Counted from the first letter of the stretch, positions 53,284-62,909 are shown. The stretch: 64,000 nucleotides of DNA from Kordiimonas aquimaris (GCF_025574485.1 NZ_JAOBPO010000001.1:317501-381500), one strand, 5' to 3'. Numbers and translations are program-made. Notes: a model not told the origin generated them from the sequence alone.

Positions 53284-53793
53284 ATGGAATCACCTGCAAC
53301 CGAAGACATGCTTTTTGATTTTTTAGATAGCCACGGCATTGCCCACAAAACCTATCGTCACAAGCCCGTTTTCACCGTTGAAGAAGCACAAAAACAACAT
53401 CCAAACATGCCCGCAGGCGGCCATAGCAAGAACCTGTTTATCCGTGACAAGAAGAAAAACTACGCACTTGTTGTTGCAGACGAAAACCTCAAGATTGACC
53501 TGAAAGCACTGGGTGAAACCATCAATGTGAAACGCCCTTCATTTGCCAGTGCTGAGCGCCTACAGGCATATCTTGGTATTACACCCGGCTCCGTTACACC
53601 GTTTGCTTTACTCAACGCCCATAAATTTGCAAAAGACGATCATCCAACAATTACTGTAGCATTAGATCAGAATCTAATGGCACATGACATTATTTACTTT
53701 CACCCCCTCCACAACAGCGCCTCAACAGCCATAACACCTGCAGACCTGATCGTTTTTGTCAAAGCATGTGGTTACGAGCCTGTTATTTTCTAA
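53284..53793 (+). CDS. proX: Prolyl-tRNA editing protein (YbaK/ProX family)
   Basis: 169 residues. Fold of the bacterial INS/YbaK family: ATEDMLFDFLDSHGIAHKTY, then FTVEEAQKQHPNMPAGGHSK, NLFIRDKKKNYALVVADENL, SFASAERLQAYLGITPGSVT and FHPLHNSASTAITPADLIVF. The Lys in SKNLFIRD is the position of the catalytic Lys in this family. These proteins free wrongly attached Ala or other amino acids from tRNA-Pro; the ProX type (PrdX-like) clears Ala-tRNA-Pro. Cytoplasmic and stand-alone. It lies 192 bases from the tRNA-Gly gene and diverges from it; 53092-53283 holds only the tRNA promoter. Confidence 0.88.
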   Translation: MESPATEDMLFDFLDSHGIAHKTYRHKPVFTVEEAQKQHPNMPAGGHSKNLFIRDKKKNYALVVADENLKIDLKALGETINVKRPSFASAERLQAYLGITPGSVTPFALLNAHKFAKDDHPTITVALDQNLMAHDIIYFHPLHNSASTAITPADLIVFVKACGYEPVIF

Positions 53794-53922
53794 TGATAGT
53801 CACGGAATAAAGGGAAGCGTGAAAAATCTTTCAAAACGACGCTAGCCGAAAGCTGGTCAACTCATTATGTTACCCGGTAGATAAATTAACTGGCGCATCA
53901 GCGCTACAATGGATGAGACCTC

Positions 53923-54864
53923 ATGAACGAAACACTGTCCGGTGGACCTGAAACCACACCGCAGTCTGGCGATAGCCTCATAACAGATACAAACCTGCAA
54001 ACGTTTTCAGCCGATGTCATCGAGGCGTCCATGAAACGCCCTGTCATTGTTGACTTTTGGGCAGAATGGTGTGGCCCCTGCAAACAGTTGATGCCCGCCC
54101 TCGAAGCCGCCGTTAAGTCAGCTGGTGGTGCTGTGGCGCTGGCAAAGGTAAACGCAGATGAAAATCAGGCGCTTTGTGGCCAGATGCAAGTGCAAAGCCT
54201 GCCAACCGTTCTCGCTTTTTGGCAAGGACAGCCTGTTGATGGTTTTCAAGGCGCGGTACCACCATCACAAATACAGGCTTTCATTGATAAACTTGTTGCA
54301 CAAGCTGGCAGCGGTGCAGGGGACGACCCTGTAGTGGCGGCAATGGAACAAGCAGACGCACTGTTTGAAGCAGGCGACACGGGACAAGCTGCACAAATTT
54401 ATCAGCAAGTACTCGGTCACATACCTGACCATACGGGTGCTATCGTCGGCATGGCTGATGCTGCATTAAAGCTGGATGATCTTGATAAGGTTGGCGAAAT
54501 CCTGGCCATGCTGCCAGAGGGGGCTAACCTTGAGGAAGCGGTACAGGCACGCTTCACCAAGATTAAAACCAACCTTGAACTTGCAGAGCAAGCGGCAAAC
54601 GCGGGCGATACAGCACCTCTTATTGCTGCGATTGAAGCCGACCCGCTAGACCATCAGGCGCGTTTTGACCTTGCGTTGGCGCATCAAGCCGCAGGAGACC
54701 TGCCTGCCGCAGCCGAGTCGCTACTCGCAAGCATTATACGTGACCGCAGTTGGAATGACGAAGCGGCGCGCGCGCAGTTGGTTAAACTGTTTGAAGCAGC
54801 AGGACCAACAGATCCGTTCACATTAAAATACCGCCGACGCCTATCGTCTGTTTTATTTAGTTAG
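53923..54864 (+). CDS. cnoX: Thioredoxin-TPR co-chaperone CnoX
   Basis: 313 residues. N-terminal thioredoxin domain with FWAEWCGPCKQLMPALE (WCGPC near residue 49) and LPTVLAFWQGQPVDGFQG, followed by four TPR-like helices (FEAGDTGQAAQIYQQVLGHI, then HQARFDLALAHQAAGDLPAA). E. coli CnoX (YbbN) lacks the first Cys; this one keeps both, as in alphaproteobacterial homologues, so it may act as a true redox protein as well as a holdase that protects GroEL clients from oxidation. Eight bases before the LON-domain gene and with no signal peptide. The trio CnoX, LON-domain protein and Trm112 is consecutive and reads as one operon. Confidence 0.88.
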   Translation: MNETLSGGPETTPQSGDSLITDTNLQTFSADVIEASMKRPVIVDFWAEWCGPCKQLMPALEAAVKSAGGAVALAKVNADENQALCGQMQVQSLPTVLAFWQGQPVDGFQGAVPPSQIQAFIDKLVAQAGSGAGDDPVVAAMEQADALFEAGDTGQAAQIYQQVLGHIPDHTGAIVGMADAALKLDDLDKVGEILAMLPEGANLEEAVQARFTKIKTNLELAEQAANAGDTAPLIAAIEADPLDHQARFDLALAHQAAGDLPAAAESLLASIIRDRSWNDEAARAQLVKLFEAAGPTDPFTLKYRRRLSSVLFS

Positions 54865-54872
54865 TCTGCACG

Positions 54873-55523
54873 ATGGTGGAAAAAAAGTCAGAAACCATAA
54901 CGCTACCACCGGTCATCCCGGTTTTTCCGCTTAACGGTGTCATTCTCATTCCGGGAAGCAACTTACCGCTAAACATTTTTGAGCCACGATACCTGCAAAT
55001 GGTGCGGGACGCCGCCACATCAAACAATCTTATTGGCATGATTCAGCCAAAAAGCGACGACCCAACCCCTGACTTATATGATGTGGGAGCGGTTGGTAAA
55101 ATTGAAGATTTCACCGAGGTAGACGAAAATCGTTTTTCAATCCGGTTGCGTGGGCTTGCGCGTTTTAGTGTTATTGAAGAGCTAAGCGCAACGACACCAT
55201 ACAGGCAGGTCGCTGCTGATTGGCATTTATTTTCTGATATGAATGCAGCACCTGAAGAGGCCATTTTACCTCGGCGAGAACTGCTGGCAACACTGTCAGA
55301 CTATCTTGATTTTCGCGGCCTCGACGCTGACTTTGAAGCCATTGCCGAAGCGCCGGACGATGTACTGGTCAACACATTATCAATGGTTGTTCCCTTTGAC
55401 GCACCTGAAAAACAAGCCCTGCTTGAAGCACGCAGCATTGCCGGACGCGCACAAACACTGCAAACCCTGCTTGCCATGGCCTTAATCGATGTAACCAGCG
55501 ACACACCAACAAACCTGCATTAA
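54873..55523 (+). CDS. LON substrate-binding domain protein
   Basis: 216 residues that match only the N-terminal substrate-binding domain of Lon protease (PF02190): PPVIPVFPLNGVILIPGSNL, then LNIFEPRYLQMVRDA, GAVGKIEDFTEVDENRFSIR and LRGLARFSVIEELSATTPYR. The ATPase and protease parts are absent, and this is the family's normal form rather than a truncation. Its role is not known; its place directly after cnoX suggests protein quality control. Nearly overlapping start (8-base gap), then Trm112 18 bases later. Confidence 0.87.
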   Translation: MVEKKSETITLPPVIPVFPLNGVILIPGSNLPLNIFEPRYLQMVRDAATSNNLIGMIQPKSDDPTPDLYDVGAVGKIEDFTEVDENRFSIRLRGLARFSVIEELSATTPYRQVAADWHLFSDMNAAPEEAILPRRELLATLSDYLDFRGLDADFEAIAEAPDDVLVNTLSMVVPFDAPEKQALLEARSIAGRAQTLQTLLAMALIDVTSDTPTNLH

Positions 55524-55541
55524 CCTGCGCCGAGAAACAAT

Positions 55542-55733
55542 ATGTCCCAACACCCATTAAACCGCACCGACCCAAAGCTACTTGAGATACTTGTATGCCC
55601 CGTTACACGGGGAACGTTGTCTTATGATGCCGACGCACAGGAGTTAATCAGCGAAAAGGCCGGGCTCGCGTTTCCTATCCGCGACGGTATTCCTATCTTG
55701 CTTGAAGATGAGGCGCGAAGCCTCGAAGATTAA
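55542..55733 (+). CDS. Trm112-family protein
   Basis: 63 residues, one Trm112/YcaR domain: [20 protein letters not shown] and [20 protein letters not shown]. In eukaryotes and archaea Trm112 is an activating partner of methyltransferases; bacterial forms, as here, are not well understood. Only one Cys of the zinc site (LVCPV) is present. Last gene of the CnoX/LON/Trm112 run, convergent with the HinT gene five bases away. Confidence 0.88.
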   Translation: MSQHPLNRTDPKLLEILVCPVTRGTLSYDADAQELISEKAGLAFPIRDGIPILLEDEARSLED

Positions 55734-55738
55734 GCGTG

Positions 55739-56113
55739 TTAGTTGTTTGAAAACTGACGATCCAGCATTGGTCCAAGCGGTACACCACCAAAGATATGAA
55801 TATGCAGGTGCGGCACTTCTTGGTGCGCATGAGCGCCCGCATTCGCCAAGGTGCGATAGCCAGGCTCCACCAGACCCAATTCTTTCGCAACAGTACCTAC
55901 CGCGCGAAAAAAGCCAGTAATCAATTCATCTGGCGCATCCGCAGTGAAATCCGCCATCGACACATACTCACCTTTCGGGATCACAAGCACATGAACAGGC
56001 GCTTGCGGGTTGATATCATGAAAGGCGAGGGCGTATTCGTCCTCATAAACCTTGTTGCACGGTATTTCCCCGCGTAAAATTTTGGCAAATATATTGTTCG
56101 GGTCGTAAGTCAT
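55739..56113 (-). CDS. Histidine-triad nucleotide-binding protein HinT
   Basis: 124 residues. NIFAKILRGEIPCNKVYEDE begins the fold, HVLVIPKGEYVSMADFTADA follows and VPHLHIHIFGGVPLGPM carries the complete His-x-His-x-His triad. HinT proteins hydrolyse purine phosphoramidates such as AMP-lysine. Cytoplasmic. AAGGTG precedes the ATG. It lies 47 bases after hslU on the minus strand and may be read with hslVU. Confidence 0.92.
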   Translation of the reverse strand: MTYDPNNIFAKILRGEIPCNKVYEDEYALAFHDINPQAPVHVLVIPKGEYVSMADFTADAPDELITGFFRAVGTVAKELGLVEPGYRTLANAGAHAHQEVPHLHIHIFGGVPLGPMLDRQFSNN

Positions 56114-56160
56114 GCGTCACCTTTTCATAGCGAAAATATTCTCACGTCAGCACTAGATTA

Positions 56161-57468
56161 TTAGAGTATGAATTTCGATAAATCATTGTTCTTCGTGAGC
56201 TCACCGATGTGTTCCTGCACAAATTCAGCGTCAACAGCAACTGTCGTACCTGCTTTGTCGCTTGCAGTGAAAGAAATTTCCTCCAGCACTTTTTCAAGCA
56301 CCGTATGCAAGCGGCGAGCACCAATGTTTTCAACAGTTTCATTAAACTGTGCCGAGACTTTTGCAATTTCATTGATCCCGTCTTCCGTGAAATCAAGTGT
56401 CACATCCTCGGTTTTCATCAACGCTACATATTGCCGAATGAGGCTATAGTCAGGTTCCGTTAAAATACGGCGAAAATCTTCTTCTGTCAGGTCACGTAAC
56501 TCAACCCGAATAGGTAACCGACCTTGCAATTCCGGCAACAAATCAGACGGTTTCGCCAAATGGAAAGCGCCGGAAGCAATGAAGAGAATATGGTCAGTTT
56601 TAATTGCACCATATTTAGTGGATACCGTAGTACCTTCAATAAGGGGTAGCAAATCGCGCTGCACACCTTCGCGGCTCACATCACCGCCGCGCGCATCTTG
56701 GCGGGCACAAATTTTGTCAACTTCATCAAGAAAAACAATACCATCCTGTTCAACAAGCGCGATGGCCTCACGCGTAGATGCTTCATCATCAACCAGTTTG
56801 TCAGCTTCTTCAGCCATCAGGATTTCATACGCTTCTGAAACCGACAGCTTCTTTTTGACCATTTTGTTACCCATGGCCTTGCCGAACATATCGCCTAAAT
56901 TAATCATCCCCATGCTGGCACCCGGCATACCTGGAATATCGAACTGAGGCATACCGGCAGGGGTTTCAGCGACATCAAGCTCGATCTCTTTGTCGGAAAG
57001 CTCCCCCTCGCGCAGCATTTTGCGGAACTTTTGGCGTGTTGCATCAGCAGCACCTTCGCCTACAAGCGCATCAATAACGCGGTCTTCCGCATGCAGTTCA
57101 GCCTTCGCGGTTACCTCCTTGCGCTTCTTTTCTTTAACCATCAGGATCGCGGTTTCAATCAGATCACGAACAATCTGTTCCACATCGCGGCCCACATAAC
57201 CAACTTCCGTGAATTTAGTTGCTTCAACTTTAATAAACGGCGCTTGGGCAAGCTTGGCAAGCCGGCGTGATATCTCGGTTTTACCAACACCCGTTGGACC
57301 AACCATTAAAATATTCTTCGGCAACACCTCATCGCGCAAATCGCCTTCGAGCTGCTGGCGGCGCCACCGGTTGCGCAAAGCAACCGCAACGGCGCGCTTG
57401 GCATCTGACTGTCCAATGATATAACGATCAAGTTCCGATACGATTTCACGCGGTGAAAAACTGGTCAT
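56161..57468 (-). CDS. hslU: HslU, ATPase subunit of the HslUV protease
   Basis: 435 residues, typical. AAA+ motifs: Walker [17 protein letters not shown], Walker [12 protein letters not shown], sensor [20 protein letters not shown], and the I-domain ([18 protein letters not shown]) inserted between. The C-terminal tail ends LSKFIL, the type that docks into HslV to activate it. HslU hexamers unfold proteins and feed them to HslV. It starts 24 bases downstream of hslV on the minus strand and is read from the promoter at 58087-58115. Confidence 0.96.
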   Translation of the reverse strand: MTSFSPREIVSELDRYIIGQSDAKRAVAVALRNRWRRQQLEGDLRDEVLPKNILMVGPTGVGKTEISRRLAKLAQAPFIKVEATKFTEVGYVGRDVEQIVRDLIETAILMVKEKKRKEVTAKAELHAEDRVIDALVGEGAADATRQKFRKMLREGELSDKEIELDVAETPAGMPQFDIPGMPGASMGMINLGDMFGKAMGNKMVKKKLSVSEAYEILMAEEADKLVDDEASTREAIALVEQDGIVFLDEVDKICARQDARGGDVSREGVQRDLLPLIEGTTVSTKYGAIKTDHILFIASGAFHLAKPSDLLPELQGRLPIRVELRDLTEEDFRRILTEPDYSLIRQYVALMKTEDVTLDFTEDGINEIAKVSAQFNETVENIGARRLHTVLEKVLEEISFTASDKAGTTVAVDAEFVQEHIGELTKNNDLSKFIL

Positions 57469-57492
57469 AAGATACTCCTGGCTGACTCTAAA

Positions 57493-58041
57493 CTAAGCTT
57501 TGACTTCAGCATTGATTTCACGCGCATCAAGGCTTTCGAAAACAATATTATCGTTGGTGTAAACACATATATCACTGGCAATCTTCATTGCCTTCTCGGC
57601 AATTTCTTCTGCCGGAATGCTTTGATCATACAGCGCACGCGCAGCGGCTAACGCAAAATTACCACCTGAGCCTATAGCAACAACACCGTGTTCCGGCTCG
57701 ATCACATCACCATTTCCGGTCACAACAAGACTGGTTTCACTATCAACCACAATTAGCATAGCCTGCAATTGGCGCAGATATTTGTCAGTTCGCCAATCCT
57801 TCGCCAGTTCGACACATGCGCGCGCCAACTGGCCAGGGTATCGCTCTAGCTTGGCTTCCAGTCGTTCGAAAAGCGTAAAGGCATCTGCTGTCGCGCCTGC
57901 AAACCCGGCAATGACTTTGCCACCGCCTAGCTTACGGATTTTACGTGCATTTGATTTCATTACGGTATCACCCGCGGAAACCTGACCATCACCTGCGATA
58001 ACAACCTTGTCACCTTTGCGTACACTACAGATCGTAGTCAT
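57493..58041 (-). CDS. hslV: HslV, proteolytic subunit of the HslUV protease
   Basis: 182 residues. Starts [20 protein letters not shown]: after removal of Met the N-terminal Thr is the catalytic nucleophile of this proteasome-like peptidase. Further marks are [50 protein letters not shown] and [13 protein letters not shown]. It forms a two-ring dodecamer. Cys takes the place of the usual Leu or Val after TTI, a mild change. The leader holds the heat-shock promoter at 58087-58115. Confidence 0.96.
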   Translation of the reverse strand: MTTICSVRKGDKVVIAGDGQVSAGDTVMKSNARKIRKLGGGKVIAGFAGATADAFTLFERLEAKLERYPGQLARACVELAKDWRTDKYLRQLQAMLIVVDSETSLVVTGNGDVIEPEHGVVAIGSGGNFALAAARALYDQSIPAEEIAEKAMKIASDICVYTNDNIVFESLDAREINAEVKA

Positions 58042-58073
58042 AAGATGCTTTTCCTCTTTACTGTCTCGTTATG

Positions 58074-58139
58074 TTTCGATGCTTGCATATATGGGCGCCC
58101 CCTGCTTGTTGCAAGCAACTGTGTTAAAAAGCATCGAAA
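58074..58139 (-). promoter_or_regulatory. Heat-shock (sigma-32-type) promoter of hslVU inside an inverted repeat
   Basis: Minus-strand reading: CTTGCAA (58109-58115), 13-base spacer, CCCATATAT (58087-58095). This fits the CTTGAAA / CCCCATNT pattern of RpoH promoters and the heat-shock role of hslVU. The promoter sits between perfect 11-base inverted arms TTTCGATGCTT (58074-58084) and AAGCATCGAAA (58129-58139). TGCTTG TTG CAAGCA (58103-58117) is a further dyad over the -35. Confidence 0.7.
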
Positions 58140-58193
58140 TCACGTAAATTTAACCGACATAGTGCAAAAATTTGCTCGCGAAGGGTGAAAAAC

Positions 58194-58223
58194 TTGCGTA
58201 TGAGCATGGGCAACCGCTGATAC
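58194..58223 (+). promoter_or_regulatory. Promoter candidate of the his operon
   Basis: TTGCGT (58194-58199), an 18-base spacer and TGATAC within GCTGATAC (58216-58223), a fair GCTANA-type match. It would start transcription about 35-40 bases before hisB. No leader-peptide attenuator with His codons is seen. Confidence 0.4.
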
Positions 58224-58267
58224 AGGGCATATCGACAGTGATAGTGTCCTACAAAGGAGTGACCGAT

Positions 58268-58867
58268 ATGCGTACGGCCAGCATAGAGAGAAAAACCAAA
58301 GAAACACAAATTTCTGTTGAGTTAAGTCTTGATGGAAACGGTGTTTATGATGTCGAAACTGGCATTGGTTTTCTAGACCATATGCTTGAGCAGCTATCAC
58401 GCCACTCTTTGATGGACCTGAAAGTCAGGGCAGTCGGAGACCTACACATTGACGGGCACCACACAACAGAAGATTGCGGTATTGTAATTGGTCTCGCGGT
58501 AAAAAAGGCGCTGGGCGAAATGAAAGGCATTACGCGTTATGCAAATGCCTATATTCCAATGGATGAAACGCTTTCCCGCGCAGCAATGGATATTTCCGGG
58601 CGCCCATTTCTTGTGTGGAACGTAAAGTTTCCACGCGAAAAAATTGGTGACATGGATACGGAACTGTTCGAAGAATTTTTCCGCGCATTTGCCTTTGCCA
58701 CTGGTATGACTCTACATGTAGAAAACCTATACGGTGTAAACAGCCATCATATTATTGAAAGCTGCTTCAAGGCGACAGCACGCGCCTTGCGCGACGCCAC
58801 AACAATTGACCCGCGCAAGGCAGATGCTATTCCATCCACAAAAGGCACGCTTGGCGGCAGCCTCTAG
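58268..58867 (+). CDS. hisB: Imidazoleglycerol-phosphate dehydratase
   Basis: 199 residues from ATG 58268, with AAAGGAG upstream; the longer reading from 58172 has no support. Monofunctional IGPD type: [48 protein letters not shown] and [15 protein letters not shown] provide the His and Glu metal ligands of the two manganese sites. Removes water from imidazoleglycerol phosphate in histidine synthesis. First gene of hisBHAFE, divergent from hslVU. Confidence 0.96.
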   Translation: MRTASIERKTKETQISVELSLDGNGVYDVETGIGFLDHMLEQLSRHSLMDLKVRAVGDLHIDGHHTTEDCGIVIGLAVKKALGEMKGITRYANAYIPMDETLSRAAMDISGRPFLVWNVKFPREKIGDMDTELFEEFFRAFAFATGMTLHVENLYGVNSHHIIESCFKATARALRDATTIDPRKADAIPSTKGTLGGSL

Positions 58868-58896
58868 ACTATTACTTTATCGTTCAGGAGCATAAC

Positions 58897-59553
58897 ATGA
58901 GCGAAACTCTCGCGATTGTTGATTATGGTTCAGGCAACTTAAGGTCTGCTGAAAAAGCGTTTGCACGCGCTGCTAGTGAGGCCAGCCTCAACACAAAGAT
59001 CATTGTTACCTCATCACCTGACATTGTAAAAAACGCAGACCGGGTTGTGCTGCCGGGCGTTGGGGCCTTTGCTGATTGCAGAGCCGGGCTGCTTGCCATT
59101 GATGGTATGTACGAAGCATTAACCGACACTGTCATTAATAAAGCACATCCATTTTTGGGTATTTGTGTTGGCATGCAGCTAATGGCCACACACGGTCTGG
59201 AACACGGCACACACAAGGGCTTTGGCTGGATCGAGGGCGACGTGAAACCAATGGCACCAAACGAGCCTTCGCTTAAAATTCCTCACATGGGCTGGAACAC
59301 GCTGTCCCTGACAGAAGCTGGCAAAAATCATCCTGTTTTATGTGTTCTGGAACCTGATGATCATACCTATTTTGTCCATAGTTTTCATATGGAACTATTC
59401 GACAAAAGTACTTTGCTTGCCACAGCAGACTACGGCGGCCCGATCACGGCTGTTGTTGGGCGCAACAATATGGTCGGCACACAATTTCATCCTGAAAAAA
59501 GTCAGGCTGTAGGCCTCAAACTTATCACCGCCTTTCTGGAGTGGCAGCCATGA
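58897..59553 (+). CDS. hisH: Imidazole glycerol phosphate synthase, glutaminase subunit HisH
   Basis: 218 residues. Class I glutamine amidotransferase: [35 protein letters not shown] (nucleophile Cys in GICVGM), [11 protein letters not shown] and FHPEKSQ with the His-Glu pair. It supplies ammonia to HisF for making imidazole glycerol phosphate and AICAR. The stop overlaps the hisA start by four bases (ATGA). Confidence 0.96.
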   Translation: MSETLAIVDYGSGNLRSAEKAFARAASEASLNTKIIVTSSPDIVKNADRVVLPGVGAFADCRAGLLAIDGMYEALTDTVINKAHPFLGICVGMQLMATHGLEHGTHKGFGWIEGDVKPMAPNEPSLKIPHMGWNTLSLTEAGKNHPVLCVLEPDDHTYFVHSFHMELFDKSTLLATADYGGPITAVVGRNNMVGTQFHPEKSQAVGLKLITAFLEWQP

Positions 59554-60275
59554 TTACCCTGTACCCCGCAATTGACCTTAAAGACGGCAACTGTGTCCGC
59601 CTTTTCAAAGGCGACATGAACGAAGCAACGGTTTTTAGCGACAATCCGGCAGCACAAGCAAAGGCCTTCACTGATGCCGGTTGCAAATGGTTACATATTG
59701 TAGACCTAAACGGTGCTTTCGCAGGCGAACCCGTGAACGCTGCAGCTGTAGAAGGGATTCTGGCAAACGTTGATGTACCGGTACAGCTAGGCGGCGGCAT
59801 TCGCGATATTGCAACTATGGAACGCTGGCTGGACAAAGGCTTGTCGCGCCTTATTCTTGGAACACTCGCGGTGAAAAACCCTGTTCTTGTCAAAGAGGCT
59901 TGTGCATTGTTTCCCGGTAAAATCGCTGTTGGTATTGACGCTCTTGGCGGCAAAGTTGCCGTTGAGGGTTGGGCTGAAGCCAGCACACTTGGTGTTGTTG
60001 AGCTAGCACAAAAATTTGAGGATGCCGGAGTTGCAGCTATTATTCACACGGATATAGACAGAGATGGCACGCTGGCCGGCGTTAACGCTGACGCCTCTTC
60101 CGAGCTTGCCTCTGCAATCTCAATCCCTGTAATCGCGTCGGGCGGCGTTAAAGACCTGAGCGATATTCAGCGTGTCGCAGATACTGGCAATCTGGAAGGT
60201 GTTATAACAGGCCGCGCTATATATGATGGCGGCATGGATCTGCAAGCCGCGCTCAAAATAGCAGCAGGAGCTTAG
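59550..60275 (+). CDS. hisA: ProFAR isomerase HisA
   Basis: 241 residues from ATG 59550, which overlaps the hisH stop in ATGA; GTG at 59541 is unneeded. TIM barrel with [20 protein letters not shown] (catalytic Asp), [40 protein letters not shown] (catalytic Asp and Trp region) and [14 protein letters not shown]. Isomerises ProFAR to PRFAR in histidine synthesis. Confidence 0.96.
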   Translation: MITLYPAIDLKDGNCVRLFKGDMNEATVFSDNPAAQAKAFTDAGCKWLHIVDLNGAFAGEPVNAAAVEGILANVDVPVQLGGGIRDIATMERWLDKGLSRLILGTLAVKNPVLVKEACALFPGKIAVGIDALGGKVAVEGWAEASTLGVVELAQKFEDAGVAAIIHTDIDRDGTLAGVNADASSELASAISIPVIASGGVKDLSDIQRVADTGNLEGVITGRAIYDGGMDLQAALKIAAGA

Positions 60276-60277
60276 GT

Positions 60278-61042
60278 GTGCTGAAATCTCGCATTATCCC
60301 CTGCCTTGATGTGAAGGATGGGCGCGTCGTTAAAGGCGTTAACTTTGTCGACCTTATCGATGCTGGCGACCCCGTGGAGCAAGCCCGCGTTTATGATGCA
60401 GCAGGCGCAGACGAACTGACCTTTCTGGATATCACCGCTAGCTCTGACAAACGAGACATTCTGCTAGATGTGGTGCAACGTACCGCCGAGCAGTGCTTTA
60501 TGCCGCTGACCGTTGGCGGCGGCGTGCGCGGCGCTGATGATGTGCGCAAACTTTTACTTGCCGGGGCGGATAAAGTGTCCTTGATGACTGCGGCTGTGAA
60601 CAATCCCGCAATCATTGGTGAGCTGTCCAACAAATTTGGCGCGCAGTGCATTGTCGTTGCTATTGACGCAAAACAAGTCAGCGCAGGGAAGTGGGAAGTG
60701 TTTACACATGGCGGTCGGACAGCCACCGGCCTTGATGCCATTGAATATGCAAAAGAAGCGGCCCGCCTCGGCGCTGGTGAAATTCTGCTAACCAGCATGG
60801 ACCGTGACGGCACGCGCGCTGGTTTTGACCTAACATTAACCCGCACCATTGCTGACAGTGTTTCTGTCCCCGTCATTGCATCTGGCGGTGTTGGCACGCT
60901 TGACCATTTGGTAGAAGGCGTCAAAGAAGGTCATGCTTCTGCCGTATTAGCGGCTTCTATTTTCCATTTTGGTGATTATTCTATTGCGCAAGCCAAAGCC
61001 CACATGAAAAATGCAGGCATCAATGTACGGGAAACCACATAA
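60278..61042 (+). CDS. hisF: Imidazole glycerol phosphate synthase, cyclase subunit HisF
   Basis: 254 residues, GTG start at 60278 with GGAG upstream inside hisA. TIM barrel with [19 protein letters not shown] (catalytic Asp), [36 protein letters not shown] (second Asp), [15 protein letters not shown] and [17 protein letters not shown]. Joins PRFAR with ammonia from HisH to yield imidazole glycerol phosphate and AICAR, the latter a substrate of PurH, which lies elsewhere in this window. Shares one base with the hisE start. Confidence 0.97.
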   Translation: MLKSRIIPCLDVKDGRVVKGVNFVDLIDAGDPVEQARVYDAAGADELTFLDITASSDKRDILLDVVQRTAEQCFMPLTVGGGVRGADDVRKLLLAGADKVSLMTAAVNNPAIIGELSNKFGAQCIVVAIDAKQVSAGKWEVFTHGGRTATGLDAIEYAKEAARLGAGEILLTSMDRDGTRAGFDLTLTRTIADSVSVPVIASGGVGTLDHLVEGVKEGHASAVLAASIFHFGDYSIAQAKAHMKNAGINVRETT

Positions 61043-61368
61043 TGGATACCAAAACAGTTGAAACCTTAACCACGCTGGCCGCAACACTGCATGCACGCAA
61101 GCAGGCCGGTACTGGTGAGAGCTATGTGGCAAGCCTTTATAACAAAGGCGCAAAAAAGATTGCACAGAAGGTCGGTGAAGAAGCGGTTGAAACAGCAATG
61201 GCTGTCGCGGCTGATAACAATGAAGAGATCATTACTGAGTCTGCAGACTTACTGTTCCACTTGATGGTTTTGCTTGAAGCACGAGGGCTATCGCTTAATG
61301 ACGTTGCCGCGGAATTAGCCAAGCGTGAAGGCACATCCGGCCTTACCGAGAAAGCAAACCGTAGTTAA
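61042..61368 (+). CDS. hisE: Phosphoribosyl-ATP pyrophosphohydrolase
   Basis: 108 residues, a stand-alone HisE rather than a HisIE fusion. TVETLTTLAATLHARKQAGT begins the all-helical domain; KKIAQKVGEEAVETAMAVAA and EEIITESADLLFHLMVLLEA hold the Glu and Asp pairs that bind magnesium. Hydrolyses phosphoribosyl-ATP. The start overlaps the hisF stop by one base (TAATG); the M23 gene begins 6 bases after its stop. hisI, hisG, hisD and hisC are not in the window. Confidence 0.95.
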   Translation: MDTKTVETLTTLAATLHARKQAGTGESYVASLYNKGAKKIAQKVGEEAVETAMAVAADNNEEIITESADLLFHLMVLLEARGLSLNDVAAELAKREGTSGLTEKANRS

Positions 61369-61374
61369 TGGTTA

Positions 61375-62403
61375 ATGTGGGAGAGAGCCATCCCTATATT
61401 TGATAGAACTATATTAATTGCTTTCGGCCTTGGGATTGGCCTTACGAATACTGTTTCAAGTCAACCACTTGAGCTAATGTTACCAATTGATTGTACGTTG
61501 GGCGAAACATGCTGGATAGCGCGGTATATGGACCGAGCATCCGGTAAGAATAAAGCTGATTACAGAGCCGGACCACAAACTCAAGACAAACACAAAGGGA
61601 CAGATTTTGCTGTTCAAGACATGGGCGCAATGGAGCGCGGCATAAACGCATTAGCGGCAGCAGACGGCATAATACTCAGGAAACGAGACAATATGCCGGA
61701 CACAGCCGTGAACGGCGTAAACAAGAAAGAAATTGAAGGCAAAGAATGCGGCAACGCTCTCATTGTTGAACATATGGGGGGATGGCAAACACAATATTGC
61801 CACCTGAAGCAAGGCAGCATCACAGTAAAGATTGGTGATAGTGTCAATGCTGGCAGCCCATTGGCACAAGTGGGGTTATCCGGCCTGACCGAGTTTCCTC
61901 ATTTACACTTCATGGTGCGCCAAATGCGCACGTCGCAATCCTCTTTGGATATTGATCCGTTTGACGGCGGTGTTTTTGAAACACCACCTTCTGGGGGTAT
62001 TCAGAATGACAGCCTCTGGCAGGCGCTGCCTAAATATTCTGAAACAGTTATGTTGCCACCACTGATCACAACCACGAGAACCAATCGCCGTACTATGTGG
62101 CAAGCACAAAAGTCCATTGATGCAACAACTGCTGAAGCGTTGATCATACAGGCTCGCGGGTTTCATACCCGCAAGGGAGATGAGTGGCGCTTTTCCCTTA
62201 TTATGCCAGACGGCAAGACCCGAACGTTAAAAACCATAGTCCAGGCGAGAAACCGTCAGCTTATTCAAGCTTACGCTGGCATCAAAAAGCCCGCCAAAGA
62301 TTTCATGCCGGGCGTTTGGTCCGGTGAAGTCAAACTTGTACGTGACGGGAAAGTTCTGGATAGCAGGTCGAGCACCGTAAACGTTACTCGATCCACAGAT
62401 TGA
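61375..62403 (+). CDS. M23-family metallopeptidase, secreted or anchored
   Basis: 342 residues. The N-terminus (RTILIAFGLGIGLTNTVSSQ) is a signal or anchor. The zinc site of lysostaphin-type peptidases is present: HKGTDFAVQDMG near residue 74 (His and Asp), QTQYCHLKQGSITVKIGDSV and PHLHFMVRQMR near 177 (final His pair). A beta-domain of about 130 residues follows (VQARNRQLIQAYAGIKKPAK, then GEVKLVRDGKVLD). M23 enzymes cut peptidoglycan cross-links; some act on other peptides. It follows hisE by 6 bases and so is read with the his operon, an odd pairing that may be chance. Convergent with the SnoaL-like gene. Confidence 0.85.
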   Translation: MWERAIPIFDRTILIAFGLGIGLTNTVSSQPLELMLPIDCTLGETCWIARYMDRASGKNKADYRAGPQTQDKHKGTDFAVQDMGAMERGINALAAADGIILRKRDNMPDTAVNGVNKKEIEGKECGNALIVEHMGGWQTQYCHLKQGSITVKIGDSVNAGSPLAQVGLSGLTEFPHLHFMVRQMRTSQSSLDIDPFDGGVFETPPSGGIQNDSLWQALPKYSETVMLPPLITTTRTNRRTMWQAQKSIDATTAEALIIQARGFHTRKGDEWRFSLIMPDGKTRTLKTIVQARNRQLIQAYAGIKKPAKDFMPGVWSGEVKLVRDGKVLDSRSSTVNVTRSTD

Positions 62404-62429
62404 TCAAGAGAGCGCCAAAGGTAACACGC

Positions 62430-62909
62430 TCATCTTGCTCTTTCTTTAGCAGCTGCTGCCATTAAAGATCGCAAGCTATTGTAGTCTGCCAAGTCTATAT
62501 GCCGAACAATCTTGTCATCTTTAAATTCAATAATACGTGTAACCTCACTCATGATCGGAGCATACGCTTCTGGGTTTCCATCCCCCAACACATCAACCTT
62601 TCCATACATCACAAGATTGAGGACAACTGTATTGTTGCTTTCGTAAGATCGAACAACATAACTGTGCAGGTCCTTAATAGAGCCCGTGTATCCTTCATAC
62701 ACTTTTAGCACGTGTTCGCGGCCTTCATGTTTCGCGCCCCAGGTTGGATCTTCAAAAATAATATCTTCATGTACATAAGCTGATGCCGCTCTAGTATCAT
62801 TTGCCTCCAGGGCCGCTAAAAAATGTTGTGCTTTTTCGATATTATTTTCTGCAAATGCAGCGGTTGCTGCCCATAGGATTGTAGCTGTCGTTATAATAAA
62901 CTTTTTCAT
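62430..62909 (-). CDS. Secreted SnoaL-like protein
   Basis: 159 residues from ATG 62909, with CGGAGAT upstream (an earlier in-frame start at 62972 is not needed). Signal peptide: KKFIITTATILWAATAAFAE. The mature domain is a SnoaL-like alpha+beta cone: QHFLAALEANDTRAASAYVH, then EGREHVLKVYEGYTGSIKDL, NTVVLNLVMYGKVDVLGDGN and VTRIIEFKDDKIVRHIDLAD. The family binds small molecules or acts as ketosteroid-isomerase-like enzymes; the ligand here is unknown. It lies 81 bases downstream of the AraC-like gene on the minus strand and might be its target. Confidence 0.7.
   Translation of the reverse strand: MKKFIITTATILWAATAAFAENNIEKAQHFLAALEANDTRAASAYVHEDIIFEDPTWGAKHEGREHVLKVYEGYTGSIKDLHSYVVRSYESNNTVVLNLVMYGKVDVLGDGNPEAYAPIMSEVTRIIEFKDDKIVRHIDLADYNSLRSLMAAAAKERAR

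Noticed and set aside
61375-62403. M23 peptidase as a histidine-pathway gene
   Set aside because: It follows hisE by 6 bases but has a signal segment and a peptidoglycan-peptidase zinc site; operon membership is positional only.
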